A stretch of 64,000 bases of DNA, taken from Blastocatellia bacterium (GTDB lineage Bacteria; Acidobacteriota; Blastocatellia; UBA7656; JADIYM01). The position numbers and the translations under genes were made by a program. The DNA lies in the NCBI GenBank assembly GCA_016705245.1, contig JADIYM010000012.1:1-64000 (forward strand). The letters are read 5' to 3'. Of the stretch, positions 25,548 to 33,481 are shown one piece after another. Under the pieces are notes generated by a model, which was not told the origin of the DNA, searched no databases, and was given only the letters and a program-made list of their open reading frames with translations. The stretch's first letter is position 1. Every line of letters starts with the position of its first letter.

Positions 25548-25675
25548 CTTGCGCGAAGCGCCTTGGAGTGCGGCGTGAATCGCCGCTTTGAATTGTTTCG
25601 CGTGTCCGGATCTCCTCGATGGCAACCGCGATCAAAGCGGCGCTTCGCGCCGCACTCCAAGGCGCTTCGCGCAAG
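25548..25675. repeat. Hairpin element with 44-base arms
   Basis: The left arm 25548-25591 (starting CTTGCGCGAAGCGCCTTGGA) and right arm 25632-25675 are reverse complements apart from a five-base block in the middle of each arm, with a 40-base loop. It is MITE/REP-like and intergenic, just outside the start of the membrane-protein gene. The rest of the 25468-25860 gap holds the 55-bp regulatory copy. Confidence 0.75.
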
Positions 25676-25705
25676 AGGGCACTTCCGCCCAAATAATCGG
25701 GGAAA

Positions 25706-25760
25706 CCCATCAGTTTCGCCGGTGATCCGATCCAACCCTATCTGAATAGATAGTTGTCCG
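25706..25760 (+). promoter_or_regulatory. 55-bp upstream element with palindrome, copy B (Tad operon)
   Basis: This is the inverted counterpart of 20726-20780 with three mismatches. The palindrome CTATCTGAATAGATAG lies at 25738-25753, 107 bases before ATG 25861 of the first pilin gene. Same orientation relative to the downstream operon as copy A. Confidence 0.6.
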
Positions 25761-25860
25761 ACGGACCGGCCCGGACTATCCATTCAACAGCGGGCGAGCG
25801 CCGACCGCCGGCGCCCGCGCGGCCACGGACGGTGATGATCGGGACTTTCGGAGGAGCGCA

Positions 25861-26073
25861 ATGACGCTCACTCGGCTCACGACATCGGCGCGGAGACGGG
25901 CAGCCCAGCTTCGCGAATGGTCACGCGACGAGGACGGACTCGAGGCCGTCGAGTGGGTACTCCTGCTCGCCGGCGGGGTGGTTCCACTCGCGACGATCAT
26001 GTTCAGGCTGATGAAGGCCGTCGTCTTCTACTACGAAGTGACGAGCTGGGGGGTGTCCCTTCCGTTTCCATGA
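25861..26073 (+). CDS. Flp-type pilin-like small protein (first Tad gene)
   Basis: 70 residues, GGAGGAG upstream. A basic N-terminus (TSARRRAAQLREWSRDED) precedes G-LEAVE, matching the class IV prepilin cleavage pattern with Glu at +5, and a hydrophobic helix (WVLLLAGGVVPLATIMF). It is shorter than most secretion substrates but right for Flp-family subunits. The tail is short and aromatic (FYYEVTSWGVSLPFP). It should be processed by the prepilin peptidase encoded at 26379 and assembled into, or at the base of, a Tad pilus. Confidence 0.75.
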   Translation: MTLTRLTTSARRRAAQLREWSRDEDGLEAVEWVLLLAGGVVPLATIMFRLMKAVVFYYEVTSWGVSLPFP

Positions 26074-26126
26074 TCCATCCCGATCGTGAAGCACCGACGA
26101 TCCTGAGAACGAGGAGTGCCTTCACA

Positions 26127-26360
26127 ATGAATGCGATCAACAGACAACTATTGGAAATCTACGGCTCGTTTTCGCGCCGGGTCCGCTCGGCCCGGGACTC
26201 GTTCGACTCCGACGAGGCCGGACTGAGCACGGTGGAGATGCTCCTGCTCCTGTTCATCGGTGTCGTGATCATCATCGCGATCATCGCCTACTTCTGGAGC
26301 TACATCTGGCCGACGATCCAGAACATCATCGACGACCTGTTCGCGCAGAACACGAACTAG
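26127..26360 (+). CDS. Second Flp-type pilin-like small protein
   Basis: 77 residues from ATG 26127, with GAGGAG upstream. The mature start G-LSTVE gives the canonical Glu at +5 after a processing Gly, followed by LLLLFIGVVIIIAIIAYFW. A short amphipathic tail ends DDLFAQNTN. The preceding leader is 35 residues long and charged (FSRRVRSARDSFDSDEAG), longer than in classic Flp1. Two divergent pilins side by side suggest a major and a minor subunit; which is major cannot be told from sequence. Confidence 0.78.
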   Translation: MNAINRQLLEIYGSFSRRVRSARDSFDSDEAGLSTVEMLLLLFIGVVIIIAIIAYFWSYIWPTIQNIIDDLFAQNTN

Positions 26361-26378
26361 CGGTCGGGGCGATTCACG

Positions 26379-26900
26379 ATGCACGTTCAGACGCTGATTC
26401 TCATCGCCGTCACGCTGACGGCTGCGGTCACCGACGCGACGAGCGGCAAGGTCTACAACTGGCTCACGTATCCGGCGGCTGTCGCTGGTCTGATCTTGAG
26501 TGTCGTGGCGGCCCCACCGTCGCCGGTCGAGAGTGTCGTCGGACTCGCGCTGGGACTGCTTCTCTTCGGCGCACTTCGCCGGATCGGCAAGATGGGCGCT
26601 GGCGACGTGAAGCTGATGGCCGCCGTCGGTGCTCTCAAGGGCCCGGTCTTTCTCGTGTTCGCGAGCTTCTACGTCATCGTCGCAGCTGGCCTCGCCGCCA
26701 TTGTCGTGCTGGCGATGAAGCGGCGTCTCGTTCCGACTTTGCGCTGGGCCGCGACGGTGATGGTCTCGGCCTTCGTGCCCGGTGTACCGTCGCGGCAACT
26801 AGGGGTCGAGCAGACGGAAATGCCGTTCGCACCGGCCATCTTTCTGGGTGTCGCGTACGCCGCAGTGCTCGAAATGGCTTACGGGCCGTTCTCGTTCTGA
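26379..26900 (+). CDS. cpaA: Prepilin peptidase, CpaA/TadV (A24) type
   Basis: A 173-residue membrane peptidase without the N-terminal methylase domain, as in TadV/CpaA. The first catalytic Asp is in VTDATSGKVYNWLTYP and the second in GAGDVKLMAAVG (GxGD motif). There are about five hydrophobic helices. It should cleave the leaders of the two Flp-like pilins upstream and the TadE-like proteins downstream. A C-terminal extension (RQLGVEQTEMPFAPAIFLGV) matches the conserved MPFAPAIF segment of the family. Eighteen bases separate it from the second pilin gene. Confidence 0.9.
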   Translation: MHVQTLILIAVTLTAAVTDATSGKVYNWLTYPAAVAGLILSVVAAPPSPVESVVGLALGLLLFGALRRIGKMGAGDVKLMAAVGALKGPVFLVFASFYVIVAAGLAAIVVLAMKRRLVPTLRWAATVMVSAFVPGVPSRQLGVEQTEMPFAPAIFLGVAYAAVLEMAYGPFSF

Positions 26901-26910
26901 AGTGAACAAC

Positions 26911-27897
26911 ATGCCGTTGTCCGAGGGACATCATTCGATCGGAAGTCCGCGGGTTCGGACGGGGCTCGGCATTGCCGCAGCGATCGCGATAGTTGCAGCG
27001 CTCGATCCGCGCGCGTTCCTCTCGTTTCTCGTGAGAGCCGCCCCGGCGGCGCTTCCCGAATACGCCGGATCGGGCATTCCGCAATACACGCCGTTAACGG
27101 GCTCGCTCGCGCTCTCCATAGGTCCCTGGCTGCTCGCCGCTGCGGCGCTCGTCGTGCTCGTGGTGCGGTTCTCCGGGCGTCTTCGCGCCGCCTGGGAACC
27201 GACGCCGCAGGCCGCAGGCGAATCGCTCGTCGCCGGCGAAAACGGAGGGAGCGCTATCGAGTTCCTCCTCCTCCTTCCGATCATCCTGTCGATACTGCTG
27301 CTCATTCTCGAAACCGCGCTGATGGTCCAGGCAAAGTTCGTCGTCAACTACGCGGCGTTCTGCGCCGTGCGTTCGGCCATCGTGTGGATTCCGGCGGATG
27401 CGCCCGGCGGAGAGGCTCGCAACCACATCGACCGGACAGACCCGAGCTCGGACAAGATGCAGAAGATCTGGCGCGCGGCGGCATTCGCGTGCGTCTCGAT
27501 CTCGCCTCACTACACGCCGTCAATTGTCGACAGGACGGGCATTTCGGACGCGAGTGACGACCAGAAGGACGCCGTGGATCGCATCGCGGCGTTTTTTCCG
27601 AGCGACGGGGACGGCAACGTCGCCGACTCTTTCAAGAACCGTCTGGCCTACGGATTCGACAGTGCGAACACGACGATCGAGATTGTCGCCGAGAGCGGAT
27701 CTCACGATCAGAACGCCGGTGACTACGGTGACCACGATCCGGTGACCATCAGGGTCACGCATCGGTTCTATATGGGGATTCCACTTGCGAACCGGCTGAT
27801 GGGGACGTCGTTCGGCGCTGGCCCGGGGTCCGGTTTCTACTATCCGATTTCCGAGCAGTACACGCTGCTCAACGAAGGCGAGCCGTTGGGTTCATAA
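26911..27897 (+). CDS. TadE-like pseudopilin with extra N-terminal membrane helices
   Basis: ATG 26911 is chosen; GTG 26902 is an alternative and neither has a clear ribosome binding site. The pseudopilin motif GGSAIEFLLLLPIILSILL, with Glu near +5, is at about residue 110 rather than at the N-terminus. Two hydrophobic helices precede it (GLGIAAAIAIVAAL and IGPWLLAAAALVVLVV). The rest is a soluble domain with QAKFVVNYAAFCAVRSAIVW and a C-terminal TIRVTHRFYMGIPLANRLMG, as in TadE/TadF proteins. It is probably a minor pilus component; the extra helices are unusual. Confidence 0.65.
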   Translation: MPLSEGHHSIGSPRVRTGLGIAAAIAIVAALDPRAFLSFLVRAAPAALPEYAGSGIPQYTPLTGSLALSIGPWLLAAAALVVLVVRFSGRLRAAWEPTPQAAGESLVAGENGGSAIEFLLLLPIILSILLLILETALMVQAKFVVNYAAFCAVRSAIVWIPADAPGGEARNHIDRTDPSSDKMQKIWRAAAFACVSISPHYTPSIVDRTGISDASDDQKDAVDRIAAFFPSDGDGNVADSFKNRLAYGFDSANTTIEIVAESGSHDQNAGDYGDHDPVTIRVTHRFYMGIPLANRLMGTSFGAGPGSGFYYPISEQYTLLNEGEPLGS

Positions 27898-27918
27898 CAC
27901 AACCCAGAGCGTAGATTC

Positions 27919-29511
27919 ATGAACGACGAAGTCCAGGACGAGGGCCTACCTCAGGAAACGGTCACGACGTGCGACGCGATCGCACCGGAATCCCTGCACA
28001 GGGACGAGCGCGGCGTCGTCAGTGTCTTCTTCGTGTTCGGTTTGCTCGCGCTCGTCCTGCTGATTGGCGTCCTCTTCGATACGGCGAAGCAGACGACCCG
28101 AAAGGTCGAAATGCAGGGCGCGGCCGATGCCTCGGCCGTCACGGGCGGCGCCTATGTCGCGCGCGGCATGAACCTCATCGTGTTCAACAACTGCGGGATG
28201 GCCGACATCCTGGCAGTCCAGGTCACCATTCACGCCTACCTGATGGCGATCAATTACTCGAACGTCATCATCAAGGCCATCTGCGCGGGCCTCAAGTCGA
28301 ATCCCTACACCGCGGTCTTTGGACAAATCTGGCAAACGAGCTGGGAGATCTACTACGAATTCGCCCATCCCATTGCAGACGAAGTGGATGACTTCCTCTC
28401 CGGCTCGTCGGGAGTCGGATGGGAAACCCAAAGAGTCATCGACGGCATCAACCAGGTTCTGAAGCCGGCGATCGGTCCCCTCGCGGCACTTCACGCCGTC
28501 GAATTCGCAACAGACAACGGAGCCGATCGGCAGTTCCTGCTACCGCAGGAATCCGATCTCGTCCCAACGATCCCTTCGCTTCCGATCGACCGGGGCCCGC
28601 AACAGCGCATCGCCGACCGCGCCGAAGATTGCCCTGCTCAGTTCCTTAGCGACATCCTCAGGGCAACGATGATCGGCGCGACGCTCTCGGCCCCGATCAT
28701 GCTCGTGAACTACGAGCTGATGCTCGAGTGGAACTGGAGCAGCCTGCAGTCGGACGACGGCAGCGCCACCGGCTCGGGCCCTGATCGGGACGAGATGATC
28801 GAGATGGGCCTGAATCAGGCGCTCCAGGACGTGCACAACAATCCGCAGAAGGCGGTCGAATATCTCGACCAGGACCTGATTTTCGGCGGGTCTCGCACCA
28901 CGGCGTACATGAACGCTCACACCGATCTCAGGGACCAGTACGGTTCGCCCGATGATACTTTCAATCGCGACGGCTTCGCCGCGTACCTCCTGGGCAACCA
29001 GGATGCAGCCGAACAATACGTTCGAGAAACGCGAGCCGACGAGATCCGCGCCACGGTCGAGTCCGGGTTTCCCGGCGGCGTCGGCGGAAGCGGGACGGGC
29101 GCCGGCAGCGGGAGCGACTGGGAGCCGCTCAGCTGGCCCGACGATCCGCCAAAGCCGATGGTGCTCGACGTCGACAGCGACGAAGACAACGTCGACGCCG
29201 ATCACGAAAAGGTCGCAAAGTACCTTCGCTATCTGAGCGTCACGTGGGCCGAGATGCGACCGAGTCCCATCGGTCCGGATCGCCTGCGTAACCGGGCGCC
29301 GTACGGCTGGATGACCTACGGACAGTCCCACGTCTACAACCCGACCAAATGGGACATGTTCAGCCAGGACTGGCGCGTCAAGCTCGTCCCTGCAGCGATC
29401 CTCGACGAGAAGTTCGACGAGCTGCGCATCGCGAGCGGCGTCGTGTTCGGCCAGAACATGATGGCCGCGAGCGACCCCGGAGGCGACTGGACGTACGTCA
29501 ACAACCACTGA
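27919..29511 (+). CDS. TadG-like pilus assembly protein
   Basis: A 530-residue protein whose N-terminus (residues ~30-75) reads RDERGVVSVFFVFGLLALVLLIGVLFDTAK followed by VEMQGAADASAVTGG. That is the signature of Tad_Gly/TadG-like proteins (a membrane helix then AADAAAL-type segment). It has no Glu at +5, so pilin-type cleavage is unlikely. The remaining ~450 residues are probably extracytoplasmic, with a Gly/Ser linker (GGVGGSGTGAGSGS) and an acidic stretch (DVDSDEDNVDADHE). No vWA MIDAS is visible, unlike classic TadG. Start codon ATG with only a weak GAG upstream. Confidence 0.65.
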   Translation: MNDEVQDEGLPQETVTTCDAIAPESLHRDERGVVSVFFVFGLLALVLLIGVLFDTAKQTTRKVEMQGAADASAVTGGAYVARGMNLIVFNNCGMADILAVQVTIHAYLMAINYSNVIIKAICAGLKSNPYTAVFGQIWQTSWEIYYEFAHPIADEVDDFLSGSSGVGWETQRVIDGINQVLKPAIGPLAALHAVEFATDNGADRQFLLPQESDLVPTIPSLPIDRGPQQRIADRAEDCPAQFLSDILRATMIGATLSAPIMLVNYELMLEWNWSSLQSDDGSATGSGPDRDEMIEMGLNQALQDVHNNPQKAVEYLDQDLIFGGSRTTAYMNAHTDLRDQYGSPDDTFNRDGFAAYLLGNQDAAEQYVRETRADEIRATVESGFPGGVGGSGTGAGSGSDWEPLSWPDDPPKPMVLDVDSDEDNVDADHEKVAKYLRYLSVTWAEMRPSPIGPDRLRNRAPYGWMTYGQSHVYNPTKWDMFSQDWRVKLVPAAILDEKFDELRIASGVVFGQNMMAASDPGGDWTYVNNH

Positions 29512-29524
29512 ACCGGAGGGCCTC

Positions 29525-30067
29525 ATGACGTCGACAGGGAAACGGCAGAGCAAGTCGCGGGAACAGCGGGGCGCTTCATCGCTCGAACTGGTCCTCCTGT
29601 TGCCGTTCATCACGATGACGTTTCTGATCCTGGTGGGCCTCGGCTACGTATTGGCGACGAAGCAGCACGCGCTCGTCGCCGCGCGTTATGCGAGCACGTA
29701 CCGCGTGGCGAAGGGCGGGGATCCCACTCCGGCCGCGGTCGCACACGCGGCCTTCAACGGAGTGGAACAGTGGCAGACGACGATCGCCGTCGACTCGCCG
29801 CCCTCGTTCGTCCCGTTCCTGTCTTCGTTCGACAGCAGTGGCACGGCGACCGCCGTTGCCGGATCGACACCGACGCGCGGCATCGTCCCGAAGCTCTACC
29901 CGACAATTCCGGCTGCAACCGCCAAGTTCCAGATTCCCACCACGACGTCGACGTGCCGTGAAATCGGAGGATCGAGTTACCTAACGTTCATCCTGAATCA
30001 GGGCGGCGTGGGCGAAATCTTCGACTCCGACGACGAGGATTGCTGCAACTGCTACACCGCGGACTGA
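29525..30067 (+). CDS. TadE-like pseudopilin
   Basis: 180 residues, starting 13 bases after the TadG-like gene with GGAGGG just upstream. The leader (KRQSKSREQRG) is followed by ASSLELVLLLPFITMTFLIL, the TadE motif with Glu at +5, then ALVAARYASTYRVAKGGDPT. A Ser/Thr/Pro-rich middle and a cysteine-containing end (DSDDEDCCNCYTAD) follow. It should be a substrate of the prepilin peptidase and a minor pilus component. The C-terminal cysteine cluster could form disulphides. Confidence 0.75.
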   Translation: MTSTGKRQSKSREQRGASSLELVLLLPFITMTFLILVGLGYVLATKQHALVAARYASTYRVAKGGDPTPAAVAHAAFNGVEQWQTTIAVDSPPSFVPFLSSFDSSGTATAVAGSTPTRGIVPKLYPTIPAATAKFQIPTTTSTCREIGGSSYLTFILNQGGVGEIFDSDDEDCCNCYTAD

Positions 30068-30069
30068 TC

Positions 30070-30984
30070 ATGAACCGTAGAGACCCAGCGGAATTCGAGA
30101 GTCGTGGCGCCGAGCGTATAACGGGCGTCGCGCTGGCGATCGCGCTGGCGGTCATCGGCGCCGCGCTCGCGTATCACTATGGTCCCAGGCCCGAAGCGCA
30201 CGCCGACACGGCGCGCGCCACATCCGTTGAAGCGACTCGCCGGGCACCGGCTGTGACCGACAGAAGTGGTGCGACGCTGTTCGAGAGCCTCGGACTTGCG
30301 ACTAATCGAACTGCGAGCGGCCAGTCCGATCTCGACGTCGACGCAATCCTGGATGACGTCGAGCGAACCTATGTCAGGCGCGGCTTCACGAGCGGAAACG
30401 CACCCGGCGCGACCGTTGCGGACAGCGGAAAGGCGGGCCCGACACGCCGTCCTCACGAACTCTATTTCCGATCGGATTGCCCTGTTGGAATGATCGTTGG
30501 CGTCGGCCGCAACGCAAATCCTGCCGCCGAGGCAGCCCCCGAGACCACTGACTTCGTCGCCTACGTGACGCTCGTATCGCCGGTTCCGGGGGGAGGCTCG
30601 GCGTGGGCGACGTTTCGATACGACCGGACAGCCGTCGAGGCGCTTTCGAAGATCCGGCTCGTTGACGCCAACGGTGACTTTCCCGGAATCGATCCCCCCG
30701 GCGTGCCCCGCATTCCCGGCTCGCGACGAATGCTCGCGGTTCCGCGGCTCAGCGGGTCGGGCGCGCTCACGTTTTATGAGGTCGGCGGCTCGATCGCCGA
30801 CATTCGGGCCTACGCGATGGCCGAGATGGAGCGCGCCGGATGGCGGCTCGATCCCTACCAGATGATCGAGGTCGCGGGCACGGGCGCCTTCATCTTCACG
30901 ATGGGTGACCTGACGTGCACGTTGTGGATTCAGCAGAACGCCGTCGACGCCGATCGTGTCGGAATCGTCGTCGTGTCGCAGTAG
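30070..30984 (+). CDS. Single-pass membrane protein of unknown function in Tad operon
   Basis: No family recognised. ATG 30070 is two bases after the TadE stop. An N-terminal helix (VALAIALAVIGAALAY) anchors a ~270-residue soluble domain. Noteworthy segments are SDLDVDAILDDVERTYVRRGF, LYFRSDCPVGMIVGVGR, SRRMLAVPRLSGSGALTFYEVGGSIADIRAYAMAEMERAGW and MGDLTCTLWIQQN. The alternation of strands with a helix of type IRAYAMAEMERAGW suggests an alpha/beta domain. Its place between TadE and CpaB genes implies a role in the pilus or its envelope complex. It might replace a missing pilotin or periplasmic factor. Confidence 0.55.
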   Translation: MNRRDPAEFESRGAERITGVALAIALAVIGAALAYHYGPRPEAHADTARATSVEATRRAPAVTDRSGATLFESLGLATNRTASGQSDLDVDAILDDVERTYVRRGFTSGNAPGATVADSGKAGPTRRPHELYFRSDCPVGMIVGVGRNANPAAEAAPETTDFVAYVTLVSPVPGGGSAWATFRYDRTAVEALSKIRLVDANGDFPGIDPPGVPRIPGSRRMLAVPRLSGSGALTFYEVGGSIADIRAYAMAEMERAGWRLDPYQMIEVAGTGAFIFTMGDLTCTLWIQQNAVDADRVGIVVVSQ

Positions 30985-31041
30985 TCGGCCTCTCACTCGA
31001 GGCGCTTGTCAGTGATCGTGAAGTCGCGAGGAGGACGAATC

Positions 31042-31842
31042 GTGAACAACAGGATTGTGGTCATCGCAGCCATCGTGCTCGGCCTTCTCGCGGCGGTCAT
31101 CAACTGGGCCTACGTTTCGAGCGTCCGGGGATCGGGCATGACCGTGCTTCGGGTGAAGGAGGGCAAGCGGATTCAGGCCGGACAGAAGGTGACCGGCGAC
31201 TTCTTCGAGCCCGTTACGCTGTACGGCGACGTCGCGCAGCTCCGTCGCCTCGCCGTTGCGTCCTCCGAGATCGGAGGCTTCAAGGACAACCCGGTCACCT
31301 CGCCGCTCGAGCCGGGAGACCTGCTCCTGCTGACCTCGTTCCAGCTCCGTGGAGACGCCGGACTTCGGCGCGAGATCGGTCAGGGTGAGCGGGCCATCAC
31401 GGTCGCCGTCGTCGATGAATCCAAGGCCGTGGGGTTTTTCGTGCGGCCCGGGGACGTGGTGGACGTCTGGGGTGTCATCGCCGAGCGCAGCTACCTCTTG
31501 AAGGACCACGCGAAGGTAGCTGCCGTCGGTGACGTGTATCAACTCGCTGGCGAGGGCAGCTCGAGCGACGGCCAGAAGAAGTACCGTAGCGTGACGCTGG
31601 TCGTGAGCGCGATCGACGTCGAGGCGCTCGTGCACAACATGGCCGCGGCCGGCAACAAGGTGACCCTCGCGCTCATCGGCGAAAGCGACGCCGGTGCTCC
31701 AGCCGGTCCGGCGCTCGAGCCTGTGTTCGCGAAGCCGCCACCACCGGCCACGAAGCCCGCGGCCCAGCCGGCGCCTGCCGTGGTCAAGCCGGTAACACCC
31801 CCTGCCGCCGTTGCGCCGAGCCCGGCTGCGGGCGGCCAGTAG
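31042..31842 (+). CDS. cpaB: CpaB/RcpC-type pilus assembly protein
   Basis: GTG 31042 has GAGGAGG at seven bases. An N-terminal anchor (IVVIAAIVLGLLAAVINWAY) is followed by a SAF-like domain: MTVLRVKEGKRIQAGQKVTGDFFEPVTL. The RcpC domain then reads GERAITVAVVDESKAVGFFVRPGDVVDVWG and VTLVVSAIDVEALVHNMAAAGNKVTLAL. The C-terminal ~60 residues are Pro/Ala-rich. CpaB sits in the periplasm and normally works with the secretin CpaC/RcpA, for which no gene is found here. It is part of the operon, 17 bases before the CpaF start. Confidence 0.85.
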   Translation: MNNRIVVIAAIVLGLLAAVINWAYVSSVRGSGMTVLRVKEGKRIQAGQKVTGDFFEPVTLYGDVAQLRRLAVASSEIGGFKDNPVTSPLEPGDLLLLTSFQLRGDAGLRREIGQGERAITVAVVDESKAVGFFVRPGDVVDVWGVIAERSYLLKDHAKVAAVGDVYQLAGEGSSSDGQKKYRSVTLVVSAIDVEALVHNMAAAGNKVTLALIGESDAGAPAGPALEPVFAKPPPPATKPAAQPAPAVVKPVTPPAAVAPSPAAGGQ

Positions 31843-31858
31843 GAAAGAGGGAGCCGAC

Positions 31859-33448
31859 GTGGATCTGTCCGAGAGCCAACCCAATCTGACGCGGACGAGC
31901 CGCAACTCGGGGGCGGTTGCGTCCGCCCTTAGGCGAAAGCTCCACGAGCTCGAGGCGGACATTCACTACCGCCTGCTCGACACGCTGCGGATCGGCGGCG
32001 CCGGCCCGACCGACGACGCGCAGCGAAAGCACACGGTCTCGACGCTCGACAAGCTGCTCGACCAGCTTCACCTCGCAACTGATCTCGAGGAGTACCTCGC
32101 GATCGAGGCGCTCCACGAGCTCCTTCTCGACCGCGTTCACGGTTACGGCCAGCCCGGCTCGAGTGACCGCGACCGGCGCGGTCAACGCGAGAATGCCGTG
32201 CATTTCGCCGGCCTGGTGGAGCTGCTGCTCGAGCGGCTCGGAGTGCGCGTTGAGTCCTCGCAGTTCGAAAACGCCGAGCGCGTCGAGCAGGGACTCGATC
32301 GACTCGTTCGTCAGGATGCAAGTCTGTTCAAGCCGGGCGACCGCAAGACGCTTGCGCTCGGTCTCGTGCGCGAGCATCTGCTCGACGTCATCTTCGGACT
32401 CGGTCCACTCGAGGACCTGATGTCGGCCGACGACGTCAACGACATAATGGTGATTCCAAGCGGCGACATCTACATCGAGCGTCGCGGCGTGATCCTGGAC
32501 TCGGGGCGAAAGATGCTCTCTCCCGACGTCTCTCGCCGGATCGTCGAGCGCATCATCGCCAGGGAGGGCCGCCGGATCGACCAGAGCTCTCCGATGGTCG
32601 ACGCGCGCGTTCAGGACGGCTCGCGACTGAACGCCATCATCGAACCGGTTGCGACGAAGGGGCCGGCGCTGACGATCCGCAAGTTCCAGAAGAAGCAGTT
32701 CACGGTCGACGACCTCATCGCGCGAAACACCCTCTCGCGCCAGTCGGCCGAATTGCTGAAGGCCTGCGTGCTCGCGCGAAAGAACATCATCCTGTCGGGC
32801 GGCACCGGGTCAGGAAAGACGACACTGCTCAACGTGCTGGCGAGCTTCATTCCGAGCGGCGAGCGAATCGTGACGGTCGAAGACACGGCCGAGATCCAGC
32901 TCGCGCAACGCCATGTGATCACGCTGCAGGCCAAGCCGCCGAACCTCGAGGGCAAGGGCGCGATCACGATCCGTCACCTCGTCCGCAACACGCTGCGCAT
33001 GCGACCGGATCGCATCATCGTTGGAGAGTGCCGTGGCGGCGAAGCGCTCGACATGCTCCAGGCAATGAACACGGGCCACGACGGGTCGCTGACGACGCTT
33101 CACGCGAACTCGCCGTGGGACGCACTGCGACGGCTAGAGGTGCTGTCGATGGAGGCGGAAGGCATCGATCTTCCAAGCCGTGCCCTGCGAGAGCAGATCG
33201 GGTCGGCCATCGACGTCATCGTCCAGGTCTGCCGCTACTCGGATGGCCTGCGCCGCGTGACATCGATTTGCGAGGTCGTCGGGATCGATGACGACGACAA
33301 CCAGGTCATTCTCGAGGAGGTGTTTGCGGTTCGCCGGAAAAAGGGAGAGCCCCGCTCGGCCGGACGGCTCGAGTTCACGGGCTTCGTTCCCTCCTTCCTC
33401 GACCAGTTGCTCGACACCGGTCGGGTGACGCTCGACACGTTGTTCTGA
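31859..33448 (+). CDS. cpaF: CpaF/TadA pilus assembly ATPase
   Basis: GTG 31859 is chosen, with AAAGAGGG upstream. The ~200-residue N-terminal helical region (LRRKLHELEADIHYRLLDTL and so on) precedes the ATPase core. Core landmarks are DDVNDIMVIPSGDIYIERRG, LSGGTGSGKTTLLN (Walker A), MRPDRIIVGECRGGE (Walker B region) and TGHDGSLTTLHANSP (His box). It is the complete hexameric secretion ATPase of the Tad system, with an extended C-terminus (RLEFTGFVPSFLDQLLDTGR). The second, shorter paralogue at 19575 heads the conjugation operon. Confidence 0.93.
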   Translation: MDLSESQPNLTRTSRNSGAVASALRRKLHELEADIHYRLLDTLRIGGAGPTDDAQRKHTVSTLDKLLDQLHLATDLEEYLAIEALHELLLDRVHGYGQPGSSDRDRRGQRENAVHFAGLVELLLERLGVRVESSQFENAERVEQGLDRLVRQDASLFKPGDRKTLALGLVREHLLDVIFGLGPLEDLMSADDVNDIMVIPSGDIYIERRGVILDSGRKMLSPDVSRRIVERIIAREGRRIDQSSPMVDARVQDGSRLNAIIEPVATKGPALTIRKFQKKQFTVDDLIARNTLSRQSAELLKACVLARKNIILSGGTGSGKTTLLNVLASFIPSGERIVTVEDTAEIQLAQRHVITLQAKPPNLEGKGAITIRHLVRNTLRMRPDRIIVGECRGGEALDMLQAMNTGHDGSLTTLHANSPWDALRRLEVLSMEAEGIDLPSRALREQIGSAIDVIVQVCRYSDGLRRVTSICEVVGIDDDDNQVILEEVFAVRRKKGEPRSAGRLEFTGFVPSFLDQLLDTGRVTLDTLF

Positions 33449-33481
33449 TCCGCGCCACTCGGCGGAATTGCCGGAGATTCC

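Noticed and set aside
24355..25578. A 407-residue open frame on the plus strand
   Set aside because: It is antisense to the membrane-protein gene at 23986-25467, whose signature and ribosome binding site are clear. Its composition (Arg/Glu/Gln/His runs) is typical of antisense reading of GC-rich coding DNA.
20726..25760. A complete composite transposon bounded by 55-bp inverted repeats
   Set aside because: No transposase lies between, no target-site duplication is seen at the outer edges, and each repeat sits at the promoter position of its own operon. Kept only as an alternative explanation.
28540..29613. A 357-residue antisense open frame over the TadG-like gene
   Set aside because: No motif, no ribosome binding site, and it runs against the whole Tad operon.
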